Assembly: GCA_002438075.1 (NCBI GenBank)
Contig: DJSQ01000186.1
Coordinates: 1 to 36,037 of the forward strand
Reading direction: 5' to 3'
From: Clostridiales bacterium UBA6330
GTDB lineage: Bacteria > Bacillota > Clostridia > Oscillospirales > CAG-272
Length of the DNA stretch: 36,037 bases
In this document: positions 21,146 to 29,639 of the stretch, piece after piece
Position numbering within the stretch: the stretch's first letter is position 1
Layout of the letters: every line of letters begins with the position of its first letter
Position numbers and translations under genes: made by a program
The notes under the pieces: model-generated
Database searches by the model: none
The model's input: the letters and a program-made list of their open reading frames with translations, nothing else
Told to the model about the DNA's origin: nothing

Positions 21146-22363
21146 ATGACGATTCGCACCGACCGATTCGGAAATCCCGCAGTTCGTTCCGTGCTGGAAC
21201 TGTTTGCCAAAGGCGACGGTCTTGTTCCCGTCTTTTCCGATTCCTATTTGATTTGTCCGGCTTTCTGTGACGTTCACGTTCACATGAGAGAGCCGGGCTT
21301 TTCTTATAAGGAGACCATCGGAAGCGGGAGCCTTGCGGGGGCACGTGGCGGGTACACGGCGCTATGCGCCATGCCGAACCTTGCCCCCGTTCCCGATACG
21401 CCCGAAACGCTTGCCGCCGAGGAGAAGATTATCCGCCGCGACGCGGTGATACGGGTCCTGCCCTACGGCGCGATTACGATGGGCGAGGAGGGAAAACGGC
21501 TCTCGGACATGGAAGGCATGGCACCGCACGTCTGCGCGTTTTCGGATGACGGGCGCGGGGTGCAGGACGCGGGGCTGATGCGGGAAGCGATGACGCGGGC
21601 GCGGGCGCTCGGCAAAATCATTGCGGCACACTGCGAGGACAAAACGCTGTTGAATGGCGGGTACATCCATGACGGGGACTACGCGCGGGCGCACGGGCAT
21701 CGCGGGATATCCTCGGCAAGCGAATACAAGCAGGTGGAGCGCGACCTGCTTCTGGCGGAGGAAACGGGCGTTGCCTATCACGTCTGCCACGTCTCGACCA
21801 AAGAGAGTGTGGAGCTGATCCGACAGGCGAAGCGGTCGGGGGTGAACGTGACCTGCGAGACCGCGCCGCACTATTTGGTGCTGACCGACCGCGACCTTGA
21901 GGAGGACGGGCGCTTCAAAATGAATCCGCCTCTGCGGAGTGAAGCGGACCGCGAGGCACTGCTGGAGGGCATTGCGGACGGGACAATCGACATGATTGCA
22001 ACCGACCACGCGCCGCACAGCGCCGAGGAAAAGGCGCGCGGACTGCGGGACAGTCTGTTCGGCATCACGGGGCTGGAAACGGCGTTTGCGGTTCTGTATA
22101 CGAAGCTGGTTCTGGGCGGGATGCTGACACTTAAGCAGCTGACCGACCTGCTCGGCACCAATCCGCGGCGGCGGTTCGGCATTCCGACCTGCGGAGAGGA
22201 GTATGCCGTGTTTGAGCTGGCAAGCCCCTACACGGTCGACCCCGCGCGCTTTGTATCAATGGGAAAAAGCACACCGTTCGCGGGTTGGACGGTGAGAGGA
22301 AAATGCGTGGCAACGGTCACGGGAGGGAAAACGGTATGGCAAGAGCTTGGGACGGAAAACTGA
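21146..22363 (+). CDS. pyrC: Dihydroorotase
   Basis: 405 residues, type I dihydroorotase. The metal-binding motif DVHVHMREPG opens the amidohydrolase core, and CHVSTKESVELI, CETAPHYLVL and the second metal/catalytic motif ATDHAPHS follow in the usual order. It closes carbamoyl aspartate to dihydroorotate in the third step of UMP synthesis. ATG 21146 is chosen because AAAGGAG lies 8 bases upstream, although the frame is open far beyond it through the leader. It is the first gene of the eight-gene operon. The start of carA lies 28 bases inside its 3' end. Confidence 0.95.
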   Translation: MTIRTDRFGNPAVRSVLELFAKGDGLVPVFSDSYLICPAFCDVHVHMREPGFSYKETIGSGSLAGARGGYTALCAMPNLAPVPDTPETLAAEEKIIRRDAVIRVLPYGAITMGEEGKRLSDMEGMAPHVCAFSDDGRGVQDAGLMREAMTRARALGKIIAAHCEDKTLLNGGYIHDGDYARAHGHRGISSASEYKQVERDLLLAEETGVAYHVCHVSTKESVELIRQAKRSGVNVTCETAPHYLVLTDRDLEEDGRFKMNPPLRSEADREALLEGIADGTIDMIATDHAPHSAEEKARGLRDSLFGITGLETAFAVLYTKLVLGGMLTLKQLTDLLGTNPRRRFGIPTCGEEYAVFELASPYTVDPARFVSMGKSTPFAGWTVRGKCVATVTGGKTVWQELGTEN

Positions 22364-23442
22364 TTCTGGAGGATGGGAGCGAGTACTACGGGTACCGCTT
22401 CGGCGCAGAGGGCGAGCGCGTTTGCGAGGTGGTGTTCAACACCTCGATGGTCGGCTATCAGGAGATTGTCTCCGACCCGTCCTACACCGATCAGGCGGTG
22501 GTGATGACCTACCCGCTGATTGGGAACTACGGGGTCAATGACGAGGACAACGAAACGCGGCACCCGAGTGTGAGCGCGCTTCTGGTTGGGGAGTGCAACG
22601 AGGAGCCCTCCAACTTCCGCAGTGCGCGGAGCCTTTCGGACCGGATGCGGTCCTGCGGCGTTGCGGGGCTGGAGGGGCTTGACACCCGCCGCCTGACGGG
22701 AAGCATCCGCGACAAGGGAAGTCGGCTGGGGCTTCTGACCTCCGCCGATACGCCGACCGATGAGGGCGTGCGGCGAATCGCCGCATATCGCGTCCCGCAC
22801 GATGCGGTGGCGCGGGTGTCAACCAAAAAGGTGCGCTTCTCGCCCGCCATCGGGAAAACGGTCTGCCGCGTGGCGGCAATCGACTGCGGAATGAAGGAAA
22901 ATATCGTGCGGTCGCTCAACCGCCGCGGGTGCGATGTAACGGTGTTCCCGTTCGACACACCCGCAGAGGAGCTTGAGCGGATGAATCCCGATGGGCTCTT
23001 CCTTTCCAACGGACCCGGGGACCCGCAGGATGTCACGCCCGTGATCGGTCTGGTGCGCGAGCTGCGCGGGAAGCTGCCGATTTTCGGAATCTGCCTCGGG
23101 CACCAGATGATTGCGCTTGCCTACGGTGCCGAGACCTACAAGCTGAAATTCGGTCATCGCGGCGGAAACCACCCCGTGAAGAATCTTCTGAACGGGCGGG
23201 TGGAAATCACCTCGCAGAACCACAGCTACGCGGTGCGGGAAGCATCGGTTGCGGGAACGGGGTTGGAGGTTACGCACGTTAACCTGCTGGACGGGAGCGT
23301 GGAGGGCTTGCGGTGCGAGCGGGACTGCGTGTTCTCGGTGCAGTACCACCCCGAGAGCGCCCCGGGACCCGAGGACAGCGGGTATCTGTTCGATCTGTTC
23401 ACGGAAAACATGAAACGCTTTGGAGGAAACCGAAATGCCTAA
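22336..23442 (+). CDS. carA: Carbamoyl phosphate synthase, small (glutaminase) subunit
   Basis: 368 residues. The N-terminal CPSase small-chain domain has GYQEIVSDPSYTDQ and GLDTRRLT. The class I glutaminase part has FLSNGPGDP, the nucleophile cysteine in FGICLGHQMIALA, and the histidine and glutamate in VQYHPESAPGP. It supplies ammonia from glutamine to CarB. The start at 22336 (GGGAGGG 8 bases upstream) gives the usual N-terminus and overlaps pyrC by 28 bases. The gene overlaps carB by 8 bases. Both overlaps point to translational coupling. The order of the operon suggests the pair serves pyrimidines. Whether it also serves arginine cannot be told here. Confidence 0.95.
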   Translation: MARAWDGKLILEDGSEYYGYRFGAEGERVCEVVFNTSMVGYQEIVSDPSYTDQAVVMTYPLIGNYGVNDEDNETRHPSVSALLVGECNEEPSNFRSARSLSDRMRSCGVAGLEGLDTRRLTGSIRDKGSRLGLLTSADTPTDEGVRRIAAYRVPHDAVARVSTKKVRFSPAIGKTVCRVAAIDCGMKENIVRSLNRRGCDVTVFPFDTPAEELERMNPDGLFLSNGPGDPQDVTPVIGLVRELRGKLPIFGICLGHQMIALAYGAETYKLKFGHRGGNHPVKNLLNGRVEITSQNHSYAVREASVAGTGLEVTHVNLLDGSVEGLRCERDCVFSVQYHPESAPGPEDSGYLFDLFTENMKRFGGNRNA

Positions 23443-26400
23443 AAGACGTGATCTGAAAAAAGTGATGGTCATCGGAAGCGGACCGATTGTCATCGGTCAG
23501 GCGGCGGAGTTCGACTACGCGGGAACGCAGGCGTGTCTGGCATTGCGCGAGGAGGGCTACGAGGTGGTGCTCTGCAACTCCAACCCCGCAACCATCATGA
23601 CCGACACCGGAATTGCGGATAAGGTCTACATGGAGCCGCTGACGCTGGAATACGTGGCGAAAATCATCCGCTACGAACGCCCCGACGCAATTATCCCCGG
23701 GCTTGGCGGTCAGACGGGACTGAATCTTGCAATCCAGCTGGAGAAAAAAGGCGTTTTGCGGGAATGCGGGACCGAATTGCTCGGAACCAAGAGTGCGAGC
23801 ATCGAGCGCGCCGAGGACCGCGAGCTGTTCAAGCAGCTGTGCGAGGAAATCGGCGAGCCTGTCTGCCCCTCGGAGATTGCGAAAACAGTAGAGGACGGAC
23901 TGGCGGCGGCGGAGCGGATAGGATACCCCGTGGTCCTGCGCCCTGCATTCACGCTCGGCGGAACGGGCGGCGGCTTTGCCGCAAACGAGGAGGAATTCCG
24001 CATTCTGATGGCGGGCGCGTTGGAGCTGTCCCCCGTGCATGAGGTGCTGGTGGAAAAGAGCGTCAAGGGCTATAAGGAAATCGAATACGAGGTCATGCGC
24101 GATGCGAACGACACCGCGATTGTGGTTTGCAACATGGAGAATCTCGACCCCGTCGGGGTCCACACGGGGGATTCGGTTGTGGTCTGCCCGAGCCAGACCC
24201 TGACCAACCGCGAATACCAGATGCTCCGCAACAGTGCGCTGAAGCTGATCCGAAGCCTTGAGATTGAGGGCGGCTGTAACGTGCAGTTCGCGCTGGACCC
24301 CGATTCCTTCCAATACTATGTGATTGAGGTCAACCCGCGGGTGTCGCGGTCCTCGGCACTGGCGAGCAAGGCGAGCGGCTTCCCGATTGCGCGGGTGTCG
24401 GCAAAAATTGCGGTCGGACTGCGGCTGGATGAGATTATGCTGCCCAACACGCCCGCATCGTTTGAGCCTGCACTCGACTATGTGGTGACGAAAATGCCGC
24501 GCTTCCCGTTTGACAAATTCGCCAGCGCCTCCAATCGGCTTTCCACGCAGATGAAGGCAACGGGCGAGGTCATGAGCGTTGGTCGGACGCTGGAGGAAAG
24601 CCTGCTCAAGGCGGTGCGGTCGCTGGAAATCGGCGCGTACCATCTCTTCTCCTCCAAAGCCGAGGGAATGACCGACGGCGAGCTGTGGGACTATATCGCC
24701 AATGCAACCGATGACCGCCTCTTCATGCTTGCCGAGCTGTTGCGGCGCGGGGCGGAGGTCGATGCACTGTTTGAGGCAACCAAGATTGACCGATTCTTCC
24801 TGCGGAAGCTCAAGCACATTGTCAAGCTGGAAACCGCGCTTGCGGCGGCGCCGAACGACCTCTCGGAGCTGGCGGAATGCAAGAAATACGGCTTTTCGGA
24901 CCGCGCGGTTGCAAGGCTGTGGGGCATGACCGAGAAGGAGGTCTGCCGCATCCGCAAGGACGCGGGCATCGTTCCCGTATTCAAGGCGATTGACTCCTGC
25001 GCCTCGGAGTTTGACGCGTATATTCCGTACTACTACTCCACCTATGCCGAGGAGAACGAAGCGCGGCGGGATACGGGAAAGCCGAAAATCGTGGTACTCG
25101 GCGCGGGACCCATCCGCATCGGGCAGGGCGTGGAGTTCGACTATTCCACGGTGCACGCGGTGCAGACCATCAAAAAATCGGGCTACGAGGCAATTATCAT
25201 CAACAACAACCCCGAAACGGTCTCCACCGACTACACCACCTCGGATAAGCTCTATTTCGAGCCGCTGACCGCCGAGGACGTGATGCACATCATCGAGCTG
25301 GAAAAGCCCGAGGGCGTGATTGCTTCTCTTGGCGGGCAGACCGCAATCAACCTTGCCGAGAAGCTGGCGGCGCGCGGTGTGAAGATTATCGGGACCGACT
25401 GCGAGGCGATTGAGCGCGCGGAGGACCGCGACGTGTTCGAGCGCCTGCTTGCCGACCTCGGAATCCCCGAGCCGAAGGGACGCGCGGTAACCAACGTGGA
25501 GGACGGCGTGAAGGCGGCGGCGGAAATCGGCTATCCCGTGCTGGTGCGCCCGTCGTTCGTGCTGGGCGGCAGAGCCATGCGGATTGTGGCGGACGAAGCG
25601 GGCTTGCGGCACTATCTGCAAAGCGCCGTGGAGGTCGACCGCGACCGCCCCGTGCTGGTGGACCGCTACATTGTGGGAAAAGAGGTGGAGGTGGATGCTA
25701 TCTGCGACGGGCGGGATGTGTTCGTCCCGGGCATTATGGAGCTGGTTGAGCGGACGGGCATTCACAGCGGCGACAGCATCAGCGTTTACCCGCCGTTCAG
25801 CATCTCGGACCGCGTCAAGGGCGTGATTCTGCAATACACCAAGCGGTTGGGGCTTGCCATCGGGATTGTGGGACTGTTCAACATTCAGTTCATCGTGGAC
25901 CGCAACGATGAGGTGTTCATCATTGAGGTCAACCCGCGCTCGAGCCGCACCGTGCCGTTCCTCTCCAAAGCAACGGGCTACAGCCTTGCGGATATCGCAA
26001 CCGAGGTCATTCTCGGCAAGTCGTTGAAGGAGCAGGGCATCTTCGACCTTTACGCGCCCGAAAAGAAGCGGCATTATGTTAAGGTCCCTGTGTTCTCCTT
26101 CAGCAAAATTACGGGTGTGGACGCATCGCTTTCGCCCGAGATGAAGTCCACGGGTGAGGCAATCGGCTACGATGATAAGCTCAACCGCGCGCTTTACAAG
26201 GCGTTGCAGGCATCGGGCATGAAGCTGCACAACTACGGAACGGTGTTTGTCACCGTCTGCGACCGCGACAAGGAGGAAGCGCTCCCGCTGGTGCGCAGGT
26301 TCTATAACCTCGGCTTCAACATTGAGGCAACCGAGGGGACCGCGCGCTTCCTCAAGGAGAACGGCATCCGCACGCGGATTCTCGGCAAGCTCGGCGAGGG

Positions 26401-26617
26401 GTCGCACGACATCGAAAACGCCCTGCGGCAAGGACACATTGCCTATGTCATCAACACGGGCGATGTGGCAAGCGAGGAGCAAAACACCGACGGGCACCGT
26501 ATCAGACAGCTTGCAACCGAGAATACTATCACTATGTTTACGTCGCTTGACACCGTGCGGGTCCTTCTGGATGTTCTGGAGGAGACCACGCTCGGTGTGT
26601 CGACGATTGATTCCTGA
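23435..26617 (+). CDS. carB: Carbamoyl phosphate synthase, large subunit
   Basis: 1060 residues, the normal length. Two homologous halves each carry an ATP-grasp synthetase: GSGPIVIGQAAEFDYAGTQA near the N-terminus and GAGPIRIGQGVEFDYSTVHA at about residue 557. VNPRVSRSSALASKASG and VNPRSSRTVPFLSKATG mark the ATP sites. The C-terminal MGS-like domain (about 930-1060) is where UMP or ornithine act in known enzymes. It makes carbamoyl phosphate from bicarbonate, ammonia and two ATP. ATG 23435 lies 8 bases after GGAGG. A TTG at 23420 is a poorer start. No truncation is seen. Confidence 0.97.
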   Translation: MPKRRDLKKVMVIGSGPIVIGQAAEFDYAGTQACLALREEGYEVVLCNSNPATIMTDTGIADKVYMEPLTLEYVAKIIRYERPDAIIPGLGGQTGLNLAIQLEKKGVLRECGTELLGTKSASIERAEDRELFKQLCEEIGEPVCPSEIAKTVEDGLAAAERIGYPVVLRPAFTLGGTGGGFAANEEEFRILMAGALELSPVHEVLVEKSVKGYKEIEYEVMRDANDTAIVVCNMENLDPVGVHTGDSVVVCPSQTLTNREYQMLRNSALKLIRSLEIEGGCNVQFALDPDSFQYYVIEVNPRVSRSSALASKASGFPIARVSAKIAVGLRLDEIMLPNTPASFEPALDYVVTKMPRFPFDKFASASNRLSTQMKATGEVMSVGRTLEESLLKAVRSLEIGAYHLFSSKAEGMTDGELWDYIANATDDRLFMLAELLRRGAEVDALFEATKIDRFFLRKLKHIVKLETALAAAPNDLSELAECKKYGFSDRAVARLWGMTEKEVCRIRKDAGIVPVFKAIDSCASEFDAYIPYYYSTYAEENEARRDTGKPKIVVLGAGPIRIGQGVEFDYSTVHAVQTIKKSGYEAIIINNNPETVSTDYTTSDKLYFEPLTAEDVMHIIELEKPEGVIASLGGQTAINLAEKLAARGVKIIGTDCEAIERAEDRDVFERLLADLGIPEPKGRAVTNVEDGVKAAAEIGYPVLVRPSFVLGGRAMRIVADEAGLRHYLQSAVEVDRDRPVLVDRYIVGKEVEVDAICDGRDVFVPGIMELVERTGIHSGDSISVYPPFSISDRVKGVILQYTKRLGLAIGIVGLFNIQFIVDRNDEVFIIEVNPRSSRTVPFLSKATGYSLADIATEVILGKSLKEQGIFDLYAPEKKRHYVKVPVFSFSKITGVDASLSPEMKSTGEAIGYDDKLNRALYKALQASGMKLHNYGTVFVTVCDRDKEEALPLVRRFYNLGFNIEATEGTARFLKENGIRTRILGKLGEGSHDIENALRQGHIAYVINTGDVASEEQNTDGHRIRQLATENTITMFTSLDTVRVLLDVLEETTLGVSTIDS

Positions 26618-26630
26618 CGGGAGGTAAAAA

Positions 26631-27362
26631 ATGAAGGAAGTCAACTATACCGTTGAGAGCAACCGCAAGCTTGCGCGGGACATCTGGGAAATGACCCTCT
26701 GCGGCGACAATTCGGCAATCACGCGCCCGGGGCAATTTGTCAATCTTCTGATTGAGGGCTGTTACCTGCGCCGCCCGCTGTCGGTCTGCAACGTGGAGGG
26801 CGACCGCCTGACACTGATTTACAAGGTGGTAGGCAAGGGAACGGAAATTCTTTCCCGCACGCAGTCGGGGACGGTTATCAACACGCTTTCGGGACTTGGA
26901 AACGGCTTTGACGTGACCCGCGCAGGGGAGCGCCCGCTCCTGGTGGGCGGAGGAGTCGGGGTCCCGCCGATGTATCTGCTTTGCCGCAGACTGATTGAAA
27001 AAGGCGCAAAGCCTGTGGTGGTGCTCGGCTTCAACACGGCGGAGGATGTTTTTTACCGCGCGGAATTCGAGACGCTCGGCGCAGAGGTGCACATTGCCAC
27101 GGCGGACGGCTCGGTCGGCACGCGCGGGTTTGTAACCGATGTGGTCAAGGACCTGTCCTACACCTACTTTTACACCTGCGGACCGCTTCCGATGTTCTAT
27201 GCGCTGGAGCGCACGGTCAAAACCGCGGGGGAATACAGCTTTGAGGAACGCATGGGCTGCGGGTTCGGTGCCTGTATGGGCTGCTCCTGCAAAACGAAAT
27301 ACGGAACCAAACGCATCTGCGTCAACGGTCCGGTGCTGAAACGGGAGGAGATTATCTGGTGA
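26631..27362 (+). CDS. pyrK: Dihydroorotate dehydrogenase electron-transfer subunit
   Basis: 243 residues, ferredoxin-NADP reductase superfamily. The FAD motif is YLRRPLSV, the nucleotide-binding part begins LLVGGGVGVPPMYLL, and a C-terminal 2Fe-2S cluster is held by CGFGACMGCSC plus a later cysteine (C-x4-C-x2-C...C). It moves electrons from dihydroorotate oxidation in PyrD to NAD+, the type 1B system of Firmicutes. It lies 13 bases after carB behind GGGAGG. Its stop overlaps the GTG start of pyrD (GTGA). Confidence 0.95.
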   Translation: MKEVNYTVESNRKLARDIWEMTLCGDNSAITRPGQFVNLLIEGCYLRRPLSVCNVEGDRLTLIYKVVGKGTEILSRTQSGTVINTLSGLGNGFDVTRAGERPLLVGGGVGVPPMYLLCRRLIEKGAKPVVVLGFNTAEDVFYRAEFETLGAEVHIATADGSVGTRGFVTDVVKDLSYTYFYTCGPLPMFYALERTVKTAGEYSFEERMGCGFGACMGCSCKTKYGTKRICVNGPVLKREEIIW

Positions 27363-28273
27363 ATACGAAAGTCAAGCTGTCGGGCTGGGAATTGGACAAC
27401 CCGATCATTCCGTCAAGCGGAACCTTCGGCTACGGGCGCGAATTCGCGGCGCTTTACGACTTGGACATCCTCGGAACCTTCTCCTTCAAGGGGACCACGG
27501 TGGAGGAGCGCTTCGGCAATCCCACGCCGCGCATTGCGGACAGCTATGCGGGCATCGTCAACTCCATCGGGCTTCAGAATCCCGGGGTGGACCATGTCAT
27601 CGCATACGAGCTGCCCGATATGAAAACCTTCTTCCACAAAAAGGTGATTGCCAACCTCAGCGGCGCGACAACCGAGGAATATGTCACGCTGGCGGAGAAA
27701 CTCGGGAAAGAAGAGCAGGTCGGCATTCTGGAGGTCAACATCAGCTGTCCCAATGTGCGGTGCGGCGGAATGTCGGTTGGGACCTCGCCCGAAAAGGCGC
27801 TGGAAGTTACCAAAGCCGTCAAAGCGGTGGCAAAGAAGCCCGTGTATATGAAGCTCTCGCCGAATGTGACCGACATTGTGTCCATTGCGCTTGCCTGCGA
27901 GGAGGGCGGCGCGGATGGCATCAGCATGATCAACACGCTGGTTGGAACGCGGATTGACCTGCGGCGGCGGAAGCCGATTATCGCAAACAAGATTGCGGGC
28001 TATTCGGGCAAGGCGCTCTTTCCCGTGGCGCTCGGCATGGTGTACAAGGTCTTTGCGGCGGTGAAAATTCCGATTATCGGCATCGGCGGGGTTTCCTCGG
28101 CGGAGGACGCGCTGGAAATGATGATGGCGGGCGCAACTGCGGTCGGTGTGGGCGCGGCAAATCTGATTGACCCCTACGCCTCCAAAAAAATTGTGGAGGA
28201 CCTCCCGCGCGTGATGGAGAAATACGGAATCGAAAATCTGACCGATATCATAGGAGCGGCACACAATGGATGA
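27359..28273 (+). CDS. pyrD: Dihydroorotate dehydrogenase, catalytic subunit (type 1B)
   Basis: 304 residues. A GTG start at 27359 overlaps the pyrK stop and is supported by GGGAGGAG 8 bases upstream. The protein has the FMN barrel motifs PIIPSSGTFGYG, NISCPNVRCGG (with the catalytic cysteine of class 1 enzymes), KLSPNVTDI, GADGISMINTL and IIGIGGVSSAEDALEMM. It oxidises dihydroorotate to orotate in the cytoplasm and needs PyrK for NAD+ as acceptor. The catalytic cysteine and adjacent pyrK exclude the quinone-linked class 2. It overlaps pyrF by 8 bases. Confidence 0.96.
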   Translation: MNTKVKLSGWELDNPIIPSSGTFGYGREFAALYDLDILGTFSFKGTTVEERFGNPTPRIADSYAGIVNSIGLQNPGVDHVIAYELPDMKTFFHKKVIANLSGATTEEYVTLAEKLGKEEQVGILEVNISCPNVRCGGMSVGTSPEKALEVTKAVKAVAKKPVYMKLSPNVTDIVSIALACEEGGADGISMINTLVGTRIDLRRRKPIIANKIAGYSGKALFPVALGMVYKVFAAVKIPIIGIGGVSSAEDALEMMMAGATAVGVGAANLIDPYASKKIVEDLPRVMEKYGIENLTDIIGAAHNG

Positions 28274-28970
28274 AAAGGTAATCATTGCGCTGGATTTTGA
28301 CAGCGCGGAAAAGGTGTATGCGTTTCTCGACCGCTTCGGCGGCAAGCGGCTGTTCGTAAAAATCGGCATGGAGCTGTTCTATGCCGAGGGACCTGCCATT
28401 GTGCGCGAAATCAAGCGGCGCGGGCACAGGATTTTCCTCGACCTGAAGCTGCACGACATCCCGAACACGGTCGGGAAAGCGATGCGGGTGCTTTCGGGCT
28501 TGGATGTGGATCTGTGCAACCTGCACGCCTCGGGAACGAAGGAAATGATGGAGGCGGCGGTGCGGGGGCTGACACGTGCGGACGGCACCCGTCCGCTTCT
28601 GATTGCGGTCACCCAGCTGACCAGCACCGACGAGCAGGCTTTGCACGAGGAGCTGTTGATTGACCGCCCGATGGAGGAGGTTGTGCTGTCCTATGCCGCG
28701 CGCGCAAAGGAGGCGGGGCTGGACGGCGTGGTCTGCTCCCCCCGCGAGGCGGGAGCGGTTCACGCACGGTGCGGGAAGGACTTTCTGACCGTTACCCCCG
28801 GGGTCCGCTTTGCCGATGGGGACAAGGGCGACCAGAAGCGGGTCATGACACCGGCTGAGGCGAAGAAAATCGGCTCGGATTACATTGTGGTCGGCAGACC
28901 GATTACCGCCGCGCCCGACCCCGTCTCGGCTTACGAGCGCTGTGTCAGAGAATTTTCGGGAAACGAATAA
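28266..28970 (+). CDS. pyrF: Orotidine 5'-phosphate decarboxylase
   Basis: 234 residues. The active-site array is visible: IIALDFDS at the start, KIGMELFY, and FLDLKLHDIPNTV holding the D-x-K-x-x-D catalytic set. TPGVRF and DYIVVGRPIT form the phosphate-binding end. It converts OMP to UMP, the last step of the pathway. The start overlaps the pyrD stop (ATGGATGA), with GGAG 12 bases upstream. Length and order are standard. Confidence 0.96.
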   Translation: MDEKVIIALDFDSAEKVYAFLDRFGGKRLFVKIGMELFYAEGPAIVREIKRRGHRIFLDLKLHDIPNTVGKAMRVLSGLDVDLCNLHASGTKEMMEAAVRGLTRADGTRPLLIAVTQLTSTDEQALHEELLIDRPMEEVVLSYAARAKEAGLDGVVCSPREAGAVHARCGKDFLTVTPGVRFADGDKGDQKRVMTPAEAKKIGSDYIVVGRPITAAPDPVSAYERCVREFSGNE

Positions 28971-28991
28971 AAGAGTAAGGAGAAGATTGAA

Positions 28992-29639
28992 ATGGAGACC
29001 ATCAAGGAAACGATTGCAAGGGATCTGCTGTCCATCAGGGCGGTCTTTTTCCGCCCGAACGAGCCGTTTACATGGGCAAGCGGCATCAAAAGCCCCGTTT
29101 ACTGCGACAACCGCCTGATTCTGACCGCGCCTGCGGTGCGGGAGCGGGTGGAAGCCGCCATTGCGGAAACCGTCAGACGCGAATATCCCGAGGCGGAGGT
29201 GCTGATGGGGACCTCCACTGCGGGCATTGCGCACGCGGCGATTGCGGCGCACCTGATGGGGCTTCCGATGGGCTATGTCCGCTCGGGCGCGAAGGACCAC
29301 GGCAGACAGAACCGCATTGAGGGCAGGCTGGAAGCGGGGCAGAAGGTGGTGGTTATCGAGGACCTGATTTCCACGGGCGGCAGTGTCATCGAGGTGGTGG
29401 AGGCTCTGCGCGAGGTCGGCGCGGAGGTGCTCGGCATCGTGAGCATCTTCACCTACGGAATGCAGAAGGGCTTGGACCGTCTCGCGGCGGCGGAGGTGCG
29501 GAACGTCAGCCTGACCGATTTCGACACCATCGCGCGGATTGCGGGCGAGGACGGCTACATCGCGCCCGAGGATGTAAAGCGGCTGATTGCCTTCCGCAAC
29601 AATCCTGCGGACGAGAGCTGGATCGGAGGTCGGGCATGA
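28992..29639 (+). CDS. pyrE: Orotate phosphoribosyltransferase
   Basis: 215 residues, type I PRTase fold. The PRPP-binding loop is VVVIEDLISTGGS, the flexible catalytic loop region is RSGAKDHGRQNRIEG, and FTWASGIKSPVYCDNR is the orotate-side signature. It joins orotate to PRPP to give OMP, the substrate of the gene before it. AAGGAGA lies 8 bases before the ATG. Its stop overlaps the pyrB ATG (ATGA). Confidence 0.96.
   Translation: METIKETIARDLLSIRAVFFRPNEPFTWASGIKSPVYCDNRLILTAPAVRERVEAAIAETVRREYPEAEVLMGTSTAGIAHAAIAAHLMGLPMGYVRSGAKDHGRQNRIEGRLEAGQKVVVIEDLISTGGSVIEVVEALREVGAEVLGIVSIFTYGMQKGLDRLAAAEVRNVSLTDFDTIARIAGEDGYIAPEDVKRLIAFRNNPADESWIGGRA

Noticed and set aside
23399..26644. Very long open frame on the minus strand opposite carB (about 1080 codons), and similar ones opposite hydB, hydA and tex
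   Set aside because: They are mirror frames produced by G+C-rich codon use of the real genes. They lack ribosome binding sites and recognisable domains.
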